This document shows, in pieces, positions 25,001-36,459 of a stretch of 64,000 nt of DNA. The translations under genes were made by a program, and so were the position numbers. Numbering within the stretch: the stretch's first letter is position 1; each line of letters starts with the position of its first letter. This DNA comes from Tetrahymena thermophila SB210 (taxonomy: Eukaryota; Ciliophora; Oligohymenophorea; Hymenostomatida; Tetrahymenidae), in contig NW_002476418.1 of NCBI RefSeq assembly GCF_000189635.1, forward strand, positions 434,001 to 498,000, given 5' to 3'. The notes beneath the pieces are model-generated. The model saw only the letters and a list, made by a program, of their open reading frames with translations. It was not told the DNA's origin and did no database searches.

Positions 25001-28000
25001 AGCTTAGATTATGAATAATATAATAATAATAATAACTATGATTAGCAAGGCTTCGACTCTAATAATGGGAATTAGAAGGAATAAAATAGATATGATTAAC
25101 CTTATCAATAAGCTTAATAGTAATAATAGCAGTAAGGAGCTAATTTTGCAAGGAATAAAGTGCTCTCGAATGAAAATATGGACAGAGAGGGTCAGTTAAA
25201 AGCTATGGAGGCTAAGAAAAGATATGCTGAAGAATTGAATCTCTAAAAATAAGAAGCTGAATTCAAAAAGTAGCAAGAAAAGAAAAGGAAATAGGAAGAA
25301 GACCTTTTAGAAGAGATGAAAATGCAAAAGTAGATCGAAGAAGAAAAAAGAAAGCACCAAGAAGAGGAGTTAAAAAAGAATAGATAGAAATAAGAAGTGG
25401 ATGATTTCAATAAAAATAAAAAAGTAGAAATAGATGATAAAGCGAAAAATGAAAGAGTCAAAGCTGGGTATCCAGAGTAGACTCCAAACGAATAAATTGC
25501 AGGTAATAATCGCAAGCCTAATTATCATCATACTAAAAATACTAATAATCTCCCTGATGACTTTGATAATAGATTTACAGAATAAAATAAACACCTCACT
25601 AATGAGAGCACAAAAAGATTAGATATATTTGATAAGAACTTAAGCATATAGCAAAACAATGATATGGCTGCAGCTTAGAACTAGTTTAATTAGGCCAACG
25701 ATTACAAAAATTTCAATAATTAGTTTAATTAAAATAATTTTTCTTAAAATGATATGAAATCACAACAATTTTAATAGAATTAATATGCTCCCATGCAAAA
25801 CAATTAATTTTAGTAAAACAATCAATTCTAGTAAAATAACTAGTTCTAGCAAAATAGCTTCAATAACAATTTACAGTTTTCTTAGAATATGAACATGATG
25901 AATCCTATGATGCAGTTTTAAAATTAATATGATTATAATAACATGTATAATCCATATTAAATGATGATGTAGCAGCAGTAGCAATAATAATTCTAAAATA
26001 TGATGCAAATGATGTAGATGGATCACTAGTATTTCAACTAGATGCCTATGGCTCCTCCTAATTTGTAATTCTATCTTTATAATAGAAATGAATTTGAGAT
26101 TTAAAAGTAAATTATGGAAGAAAAGCTGCGTATCCACTAATTTGCACTGTAAGAATAAAATTTAATTGATGAATACAGATAGCGCCTAGTTAGGGCTAAA
26201 GAAGACAAGGACGAGTTCGAGAGGAAGATAAGTCGCATGAAATAAGAGCTTGAGAGCAAATTTGGTGAACATTTCAACATGTAACTGTTTTCACAAGTAA
26301 TTTTAGATGATTCTTAGAGAAATAAGTAGGTTTCATTTGACTCTTTATAGTAGTCAGTTGCTAACTTTAGAAAGAATACAGAATATATTGACTAGTAAAT
26401 ATAAAAAAAGCAATCAGGTTCTAATTTCTATTTAAACAATTCTTAAAAACCTCCTCTTCCTTTTGACTCTGCTTCACATTAGTTTCCTAATTCTCATTTG
26501 AATTAACGAAAGAACACAAATACAGTTGGAATTAATGATTCTAACAATTCCTTGTACAATCAAATAAAGAAGTTAGAAGAACCCAACAATTTATTAATTC
26601 CTCCTGCATAGCCTTATTAAAGAATGAGTTAATTAGCTGGGAACCATTCTAATTTTGAAGGAACTCTGAAATGTGATACTAAATTGGAGGAAATAGTCGG
26701 ATTTGATTTTGATCAGAGTTTCGTACGAGATAAATTGGAATTTGAATAATAGAATCAAGCAAGAAAAGAAATTCAAGATCAATAAAATAACAATAAAGTA
26801 TTATCTGAGAGTGTCTAAGCTATGCAATAAGGATAAAATAAATAGTTTGAGAATAGCAATATGCTCAAAGTACCTGATTAATTTAAAAATAGCATTAACG
26901 ATCCATAGATATAATAGTCTTTTATGCAAAAGACTTATTAGTCAGTCAACGCAAGTCTTGCTAATACTAATTTGAACAATAATGCTAATTTAATTAACGG
27001 TTAGCAGAGCTAATTCAGCTATCAAAAATCTAATTTTAATCAAAATAGCCAAAATTTAAATGAGAAGGGATCAGTGATAGAAGAGCTCCAAAACGAAGAA
27101 ATGGATGATAGTTCTAAAAACCACGACAAGTCAGAGTCAAATAATAATTTCTAAATGCAAATATCGTAAAATAAGAATGCTTTGAAAAATGATTAAAACA
27201 AATTAAAGTTCCACAAATTAGAGAGATAAAATTTGATGAAAAATGCTAGTGATTTCTACAACGATGAAGAAGAATAAAATTTTTAGTTGAAAAGTAATTA
27301 AAAAAACCACGAAGAAGAAGATCAAGATTAATTTTACTCATCAGGATATGCATAGAGTGAAAGCAAAAGAATTGGAAATTCTCAAATTAATAATAACGAG
27401 TCACAATAACCATATTAGAGTTAGCTAATTAATTTAGAACTTAAAAAAACTGCTGATTACTACAAAGTGTTCTAAGAGCATTTTGCCTAAGAAGATGGCA
27501 AAGAGTCACGTTTTTCTAAATATAATCACACCAATCATGATGAGGATGAAGATGAAAATGAAGATGATGACGGATTTCAAAAATAAAAAAGAAAGAAGAG
27601 TGATAAAGAAGATTTCGATGAAATCGGAGAAGATGAAGATGGTTTTGAGCATGATGGGTATCAAGTTAATAAATATTACAATAAGGAACAGATAGTAGAA
27701 GAAGATATAGAGGGTACAGGCACAGGCAAAAACATTAATTTTGATGATAAGTTTCATTTTGATAGTGAACAAAAGAATAAATTTAAACTAGCAATTGCTG
27801 AAATAAACAGAAATAGCAACGAATTAGGAAATTTAGACAATACAAATAGGCAATCAAAAGAAAACACTATTAATCAAGGAGTTGCTATTAGTTAGAGCAA
27901 AGGAAACAACATCAACTCTAAAAAAGATGTGCAATTTAATTAAAACACTAAGCATAATTAAAGGGAAGTTTCTTATCAACAAATATAGCAGCATTTGGAT

Positions 28001-29578
28001 GAATCAGTGAATGTTCCCAAAAAAGAAAAGAAGGAAGATGATGGGCTAGGATAAACTTAAATCAGTGAGATTCACTCCACTCTTAAAGAGACTGATATGG
28101 ACAAGAAGATTCCTGCAAATGTAATGAAGTTGTTGAGACATCACACAGACATACTGAATAACTCTCAAACATTAAATGAAAACAATTAAATTAAAAACAC
28201 AGCATAGAAGTAATAACATGATAATTAATAGTTACATGAGAAAAAAGAGTCCAGAACTCCTGCAGTGCCTAAAAATTCAAATATTTTGATTCAGCAAAAC
28301 CTTGAAGTCAAGAAATCAGCTTAAGAAATAAACTGGGAAATGCAATAGTAACAGCTAATAGATTAAAAATCTTACAAGTTTTAAAGCTAGCATTGGAATT
28401 AAGATTTAGAAAATAAAAAGGCATCAGAAAATCAACAGCAATATGATGATGAAATTCCAGAAGTTATCGAATTTAATCACTAATAAGAAATAGAAATGAA
28501 AGATCCAGAGTTCAATATTCCAGAAAATTCCCTAGTTCTGCCAGAAGATGAAATTGATAGAGAAAAAATTGGATAATTCATTGAATCAAGCAGTGGCTAG
28601 AAAAATTAAACTAAATTATCTGACCCAGAAGATCAATAAACGATGCAAAGTGAAGAATTTGATAACAATGAAGATTTCTAGCGTCACATGTAATTGAACA
28701 TGCTGAAAAACCTTAATAATTAGATGAAAGAACAGCATATCTAAAATATAAAAAACATGAAAATGAGACCATACAGTGCTAATATGCCACTTGTGCTCAA
28801 CTCTGCAAGCAGATAAAATTTAAATCCTCATTCCAACAACAATAACAACGTTAATATTAATGTGAATAATTCAAATATAACAGCATATAGCACTAACAAT
28901 AATTATAATTATAACTCCAATAACAACAATAATAACAATACATATAACTCTAATTACAACAGCATACAAGAAAAAAAGTCAAGTTAAGGGTTTAAAAAGC
29001 CTAAGACAATTGATGTGTTTGGCAAAATAACATCACCAAAGAATTAAATTCCTGCCTTAGAGTAGAGTTCCTCTAAAAATAAAATTACTAATACATATTT
29101 AGAAGAGTAACAACATCCTAATTAACCAGCAATATTTTAATACAAAAGTAACAACGTAAGCTACGAGCAAAGCTAATTCATAAATAACCTAAATAATAAT
29201 AATAATCCACCTCACAAGCTAGTATCAATGACTAGAATGGATGATTAAACAGGAATTTACAATAATCTCATAAATCCTTCTTCAATTTTGTATGAAGAGC
29301 AATCGTACTAACTTGGAGGATAAAATAGCAGTTAGCCCTCATTTATTCGTCACGATATACAAAGCTAATACAATAGTAATAGCCATTTCAAAGACAATAA
29401 TATTAATAACCATAATAAACCTGCCTCTTCAACTCAAAGCCTTCCTAAAAAATCCGAAATGATATTAAATAATCTAAACAACTTAATATCTAAACTAGAA
29501 AACTCCTAAGAACCTTAAATAGAAGAAAAACAAGAAAATAAAAATAATGCCTTTAGATCTAGTTTTAATAAAAAATGA
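22023..29578 (+). CDS. giant Gln/Asn-rich coiled-coil protein, possibly CSPP1-like
   Basis: Exons read as 22023-22057, 22504-23043 and 23248-29578 total 6906 nt, giving 2301 residues. The last exon is 2110 codons without a TGA. Exon 1 is inferred from matching phase; the next ATG, at 22607, is the conservative start. Visible parts: a charged N-terminus (RPSRTREERAQ; EIERQKRLQLREQERQ); a segment KYRQELDQQKEVKNQIG followed by KPYSAQ; two copies of FFDKFGQD; charged helices (QKELEEQIRLKKQQKEEEKR; AMEAKKRYAEELNLQKQEAE); a Met/Gln-rich stretch; a coiled coil (IMEEKLRIHQFALQEQNLID); an acidic stretch near 27530-27700; and an Asn-rich C-terminus. A run of ten Gln near 24934-24963 is encoded only by TAA/TAG. 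The YRxELDxQ-type blocks recall centrosome/cilium proteins of the CSPP1 kind, which would suit a ciliate, but this is inference from pattern only. Confidence 0.75.
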
Positions 29579-31485
29579 GATATATATATTATATTATAAT
29601 ATCAACATTAAATCAACAAATCAATATTTTATATATTATGTGAACATCAACTAATTTAATTAACTAACTAACTAAGATTATTTGTGTATTATTTATATTT
29701 ATTGAGTGATTTTCATGAATTTTAATTCATTTCTCAATCATTTCATTTCATTTTTATTAACCTTTAAGTTTATATTATTAAATCAAGTATTAGCTTTCTC
29801 CTTAACAAACTTTTCAAAAACTCTATCTATTTTTTCAAAAAGCTTGTTAACCAAAAATTAATTTTAATTTAGAATAATTAAAATATTGTTGAACATATTA
29901 ATTGAAAATGTATAGAATAAATATTAATAGTTTTAGTAACATTGTTAGCTTTAAATAATTTTATTTTAAGCATTGAAAAATGTGGTTAAATAATGAAATG
30001 ATTTAGAGAGAAAAGAATACATTAAACTACTTAATTAAATTATTTATTTATTTTTTATCGTTCAATTTTTTTTAAATATGAAAGAATTTCTATATTAAAA
30101 ATATAGTTAAATAAAACAAATAAATATAATTAGCATTATTTTATTATCAAAAAATTGATTAGAATTACTATCATATTTTAATTTCTTTCAAGAATAAAGT
30201 TATTTCTAAATAGCTATTTAGTTTTTAATTTTTAATATTATCTGCAAAAAATACTCTACATCTTTTTTTTTCATTAAACTTTATTAGAAATTTAATAATC
30301 TTAATTGTAAAAAAATTTATTAGAAAACACACATTTGGATTCAAAATAAGTTAATGAAGAAAAAATTTAAATCATTGGGTTTATTTTATTGTATTCAGAA
30401 ATTTTGCTTATTTTTAAAAATAATTTCAATGAAATTTTTAGGAATATAAAGAAAATTTTTGAAACTTTGATTTAAAAAAAGACATACAACAAAATAAAAT
30501 ATCTTATTATTTTTAAAATAATGAAAGTTTTTTAATTTAAAATAGTTTTGATTTTAATAAATTAATTTTTTTGAAAATTGTTTTTGTTTATTTGTTGTTA
30601 AAAATTATTTTCCTTATTTTATTTACATATGCTAAAAAAAATAAATTATTTATAAATTCAGATTAGATTTCAGTGAAGGTTAATAATTTTTGAAAATTAA
30701 GGTTTTTAGGCGCCCTAACATATATCTAATTTTAGAAAGCAATCAAAATAAAAATCATTCATTCTATTTAAGAGATGAGTTGGAAGAAATTCTAAATAAA
30801 GCTGCAAGCTCTTAGTAAAATAAAATAAATGCTTTTCGTGTTATTTATAATATGATTTTCAAATTGCATTTACTATATAGGTTAAAAAGAAATTGATTGA
30901 TTGATTGATCAGAGGTAAAATTTTTGAAATAGCATTATATTGAAAGAAAGGAAGAACACTGAGATAATGTGGGAAATAATATAATAATTAATTTATATAT
31001 TTATTTGATATTTGATTAGCTTGAATAAGTCTATTTTACAATTAATTTTTAAAAACAAGTAAGTGAATTTAAAATAATTATTTTTTGAAAAATATTTTAA
31101 ATAATTAAAGAGTATTTATTTTTTAAGTGTTTGAAATAGCTAGAGAGGTGAAGTAATAAATAATTTTGCAGTAGAGACTAAAGTATTCATTATTTGAATC
31201 ATCATCTTTATATAAATAAATAAATTAATAATTATTTAGGCTTTTTATTTGTTTCTTTGTTTGTTTATTAGCTTGTTTATTTGTTTGAGACCCTTCTTTC
31301 AATCAGAAATATCATCATGCATAAAGTGTAATACATTTTGATTTACTATTAAAAGTGCAAGAAAAACATATATAGATATCAGTAAATAAAATAGTACTTA
31401 GCAGGTTATCAAAAAGAGGAGTTTATCTTAGCTAATACAAATAGTTGAAGAAGAAATTTAGTTTCCAGATAACAACGTCACTGTA
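29579..31485. other. AT-rich intergenic DNA, no gene seen
   Basis: A/T-only DNA with AACT tracts near 29660 and TTTG tracts near 31255-31285. A brief G+C bump at about 30708-30725 has no frame or stem-loop I could support. The frame of the next gene remains open for about 80 bases left of its chosen ATG, so a small upstream exon may lie at the right end. Confidence 0.65.
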
Positions 31486-34253
31486 ATGTCATCAATTCAA
31501 AAGCAGATTAAAAAGACTGAAAACTCATTTGTTCCTAGCTCAGGAAAAGACATTGGCTAGCTGCGTAAGCTAGTTTTAAATCACGAATATTATACAAGCA
31601 TAGATGGCAATATCATTACTGAGAAATATATAAAATTAAAAAGGACTAGGAGAGCCATAAAAAAATAAAAATATCAGCAGCAATTTATGTTCTTGTAAAC
31701 ATAAGCTAATCCTTTCTCATAAACATAAACTGCCTATTTGCAACCTTAATACTTTAATTAACTTTAAATACAAAATATGTATTCTCCAGCTTTAGCGTAG
31801 AATTTATAGGGCACCAATTATGATTAACAATTATCTGCTTTTTAGTAAAATTAAATCATGCATCTATAAACTTTACCCTCCTTAGAATAAGCAAACAGCT
31901 AAATAATGAAGCAATAGTTGGGTAAATATTCAATTTATTATTTTTCTTTTCAAAATGCTTTAAGAAGCCTTAAATTTATCATTAAAACTCATTCAAATAA
32001 AATATTTTTTCAAAAATAAAAGGACAACAATTGCTTGTGCCACAATAAAGTCTTTAAATTCAATAATAACAATCTATGATTTAAATATAAAACCACTCCC
32101 AAAATGGAGAGTACTAAGGAATGGTTAACAATTACATGAAAATGGATAGAGTTTAACTAAGCGTTAAGAAAGATGTGTCTAAATTGGATGAAGAAAGTGA
32201 AAGCAACTTCTCTGACGATTACGAAGAAAGCAGCGAAAGTGATTAAATGGTTTATGAAAAATTTTCTTATACTTACAGTTATATGTAGAACGACAGAAAA
32301 AAAGACATAACAATAGAACACCACGATTTAAAAAAATTGGTGCCTAACCAATACCTCAATGACACAATAGTTAACTTTTTCTTGAAGTAAAAAAAGACTT
32401 TACTTAATAAAAAAAGAAAACAATATTTAATAAATAACATTTTTAACAATCTTGCATTTGTTTTAAAATAATAAAATATCTTTAATGAATCTTCTTATTT
32501 TTTGTCAATTTTGCTTTAGTACTAATAATAAAATTTGTTATGATTAATAAATTTTATGGAATAACTTACTTTGCTATTTTATAATAGCATTTTCAATTAT
32601 TTATTTTAAATAAAATAGATTTTTTGAGGTTGAAATCCTAAGCTAGGAAATGAAAGAAAAGGTACTCATATTCAATACATACTTTATGTCTAAATTGGCG
32701 CCAAATGACCAAATAGAACAACTATCTTCAAGTAGCTTTGAAGTCATAAATGGCTTGTTTGAAAAAAATTACTAAGCTGTACGCAGAGTAAAAACTAAAT
32801 AAATAAATACATTAAATTAAAATTATTTTTTACTTTTGTTTAAAATAAAAACGTTAAAAATATTGAAAAATGAATTCACATTTTAAAAGTATTTGCTTTT
32901 GAATAATTATTAATTTATTTGAACCAAATTAGCGCTTATTTTTGAATACAAAGTTTTTAATTTTTGCTTAATAATTATACGTTAAATAACGATCAATCTT
33001 TTAATTAAAAGTGGATTAAAGAAGATATCTTTGAAAAATAATTCCTAGTATTTCCTCTCAATTTACCTGAGCACTGGTCAGTCATCATAGTCTGCAACCA
33101 CAAAAACTTATTCGACCAAGACGAAAAAAGCGAAGCTAGACAATAAAATAGCTCAGAAAATCCTACTACCATAGATGAAGACGATGAATAAGACTAAGAC
33201 AAAGAAATAAAGGACGAAAACTCATCAAATAAACCAAAAAAAGAATATAACAAGCCATGTTTAGTTTACTTTGACAGCTTTGGACTACTTGATCCAAAGT
33301 ACTCAAACATGATCAGATTGTAAAATTATTTTTTCTTCATATAAATTTATTTTTAACATCTCTTCCTAAGATATCTCAACAAGGAGTATGAAACGAAGAA
33401 AAAGAGTACCATATAAAAGAACATAGTTTATAACGAGAGAACATTACCTTCGCATTAACCTCTAGTAAATCTTTACAAAACAATCTAATTCATTTTATCA
33501 TCTAAAAAGTTGTAAAAACAGTTTTTTCATAAAATCAAAAAATTCAAAATAAATTAAAAATTTTATTTTTTTAGTTTTTAATAGCTTTTTAAAAATGTTT
33601 TATTTCAATTAAGAATTTTAAGCTAATTTTTGATTGATTTTAGGCAATTTTTTTAATTGCTTTTGAAAAAAATAATTTAGAATTAACAAATAAGGTTTTT
33701 ATTAAAATTTTTAATGAATATTGAATTGATTAATTAAAAGTTAATTAAATAATAAAAATTAGATTCCTAGATAAACAAACTACGTAGACTGTGGACTATA
33801 CTTGTTAGAATATGTAGAGAATTTTTTGAACGACCCTTAATAGATCCTTAGTTTATTCAATAATGTATTAAAATTCACAAACTTAATTGTATTTTTAATT
33901 AAATATATAAATAATAAAATTAGACGGAATTTGATGAGTGGATCCATTTAAGATGGTTCCCTAGATGTAACATACATAAAAAAAGGAAGTTCATTAAAGA
34001 ACTTTTGATAGATTTATCTAAGCTAAGTAAAGAAGAGGCAGCAAAGAATTATTAACAAAAGAGAGCTAATTTATTAGAGCTTAAAAAAGATAATGCTAGC
34101 TAATATGATGAAATAGATATGGAAGAATTTGAAGACCATATTGATGAGATAGCTGAGTATGAAGAAGACTATCCTAATACTTAGGAAGAAAAACATAGAC
34201 AACTCTTAGATTTCTATATGAATCCCAATTTTAACAAATACGATGTGGTTTGA
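31486..34253 (+). CDS. Ulp/SENP-family (C48) SUMO-type cysteine protease
   Basis: Exons 31486-31921, 32023-32386, 32619-32787, 33012-33319, 33371-33464, 33763-33864 and 33924-34253 sum to 1803 nt, 600 residues ending in TGA. The N-terminal half is Gln-rich and then acidic (SNFSDDYEESSES). The catalytic domain starts with VPNQYLNDTIVNFFLK, the substrate-entry signature of Ulp proteases. The triad is visible: His344 in LPEHWSVIIV, Asp411 in CLVYFDSFG, and Cys467 in NYVDCGLYLLEYVENFL, with the oxyanion Gln461 in IPRQTNYVDCG. An acidic insert of about 50 residues (354-403) separates the His and Asp strands. Such insertions are typical of the Ulp2/SENP6/SENP7 branch, which trims SUMO chains; SENP1/2 enzymes lack it. 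A Glu/Asp-rich tail follows the domain. The SUMO-specific role is inferred from family. An upstream exon cannot be excluded. Confidence 0.86.
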
Positions 34254-36459
34254 AATTGATTAGTAAAAATATTATTTATTCTATAAGTTAAAAAAAATTG
34301 CAAAATGTTAATTAAGTATTTAAAAACCTAATTTTAATGCTAGTAATCTAACTATCTGATTAAGATGGAACACTTCTAATTAAGCTAATTATTTTATTAA
34401 TATTTAGATGCTATCTATATTAAACTTTTAAATGTACTTAGTTATTTTATTCGTACCTACCCATTTCTGTGTTACAGTTTTATTTATAAATATAATTCAT
34501 TCATTCATTTTAGTAGAACTACTTTTTCTCGTAATATTTTGTCAATCAGTCTAGCTATTAATTTTAAATGTTAAATTCTCTAAAAATCCTATCCTATAGT
34601 CATAAAATTAAGTATTAATCATTCAATCCTTCAAAATGATTGCCATCTATATTTTATTTGGATTCTATGTTAATTTAAATGCAGAAAACTTGATTATTTA
34701 ACACAAAAATGCCACTCTTTTATTTAATAAATTGCCTTATTTGTAAAATAAAAGATAGATTACTGAGAAATTTATTCAGTTAAAATTTTATTTTAATGTG
34801 AAAGCATGTTCATAAATTTTAATTAAAATGACTCTATCTAATTCAATATATTTGATCCATTAATATTAAATTAAATTTAGATAAATAAATAAATAACTTT
34901 TTCATATAATAATTAGTATAAGAAAAATGTAGATTTTTATCTATCCGAAGGGTATTTTTTATTAAAAATAAAACTCATCAATTTCTTATTGAAAAAGAAA
35001 AATAGTATTCTAGTTATTTTTTAGCTTTTATAAATTCAAATTATATTTAAGAATTATAAGTTACATTATTAGTTAATACTTTTTTTTTATTTAATTTACA
35101 AAAATTCTCAATCAACTCCATTTAATTTTTTAGATTGATTTTAAGCTGTTAACAAATAAAAAGAATTTAAGTATCTGTAATAAATTTAAACTATTAAAAA
35201 ACAGGCATTTTATGAAATGTTTTTTTATTTCTGATATTTTAGAAGCTTTTATTAATATTATTTTTTAGTACCGAATTTCAGTTTAGGATAGGTTTTTTGT
35301 ATTATAAAATGAAATTCAATTAAAAGAATAAAAAAATATTATTTAAAAAATATATTTGCCATTTTTAAGAAAAATAAAGGAGGATAAATATAGAAAATTT
35401 ATTTAATAATATTAATCTTTTTAATAAATATATTTTAAGATCAAAAATTCATTTACTGGATATTTTTATTTTGCGAGCTTGCATTTAGAATTATTAGATT
35501 ACAGCTTTTATTTTTGTATGAAGTTTGACTTTATTTTTTTTTTTGTATTATGTGAATGAAAGTATGCTTGCTTATGAAAAAGTTTCGAAATCTGCAATAA
35601 GATTTATTATTGATAAGAGCTATGGCAGGCGAGAGTAAATTATTTGTGATAGTTATAATTAATTAATTAAATTTCTAATTTACTGTTTATTTAATAAAGC
35701 GATCTTAACTATAAATTTAAGGCCCAAATTTCTTGTTCTATTTTTCTTATAGTTTTTATTTGATAAAAATACTGTGATAGCATTACCGCATTTATAAATA
35801 TATGGCAAATTGTTTATTTTCAGGTTGAATTGATTTGGTTTATCTTGACTTATTTTATTTATTTATTTGTTTGTTTTTTGTTTCTTTCTTCTTCCTTTTT
35901 TGTTTGATATTATTTTTTGATTGACTTGTTTGTATTTGTTTGTTTGTTTTTTTGTTTGTTTGTTTGTTTGTTTGTTTGTTTGTTTGTTTGTTTGTTATGT
36001 TAGAAATAAATGAATGAGTGATGAATTTAACTTTGAGTGAATTATTAATAATTTAATAGTCTTTTAACTTTTTGGTTTTGTGGTTTTACAAACAAAAATA
36101 AGAAGAATAAAGAAATAGTAATATACATACTTTGCATAATCTATATAAACATATAGCTATAAACTGATAAATTAAGAAAAACTAGTTTTTAATTCATATA
36201 AAATATAGGATTAAGATCGATTAGATTTATTAAGGACTTAGCAATAATTCTTTAAAGAACTTAACTCTAATTTAGTAGGTGTGCGTGTAGTTTGTTAGCA
36301 CTCAATAATATTCCAAATAATATCAGAATCCTTATCGATACTATCAAAAGAGAGAGCGAGAGAATTGTATATTTGTGAAAGAGAAAAATCGGAGGGAATC
36401 TGCTTAATTCAAATTCACATTAATTAATTAATTAACTTTATTGAATTAAAAAAATTTTT
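34254..36459. other. intergenic DNA with a TTTG microsatellite; right end is a 5' leader
   Basis: A/T-rich with no supported gene. It includes the TTTG tract listed separately. A less AT-rich stretch at about 36275-36410 (GTGCGTGTAG..., GAGAGAGCGAGAG) lies directly upstream of the kinase start and is probably its promoter or 5' UTR. A similar patch at about 35540-35800 has no coding frame I trust. Confidence 0.65.
35938..35996. repeat. TTTG tetranucleotide microsatellite
   Basis: About fourteen TTTG/TTGT units in a row, with one interruption (TTTTTTG) near 35948. Related imperfect TTTG and TTTC tracts precede it from about 35865. It is the longest clean tetranucleotide tract noticed in the window. 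Confidence 0.85.

Noticed and set aside
25871-26137. Minus-strand Leu/His/Ile-rich frame
   Set aside because: Antisense shadow of the Met/Gln/Asn-rich stretch of the same giant gene.
30705-30730. Local GC bump (AGGCGCCCTAAC) considered as part of a small RNA gene
   Set aside because: No cloverleaf, box A/B pair or paired stem could be built around it.
35865-35996. TTTG tract considered as a telomere-like repeat
   Set aside because: Tetrahymena telomeres are (TTGGGG)n; this tract has single G per unit and is internal, so it is a plain microsatellite.
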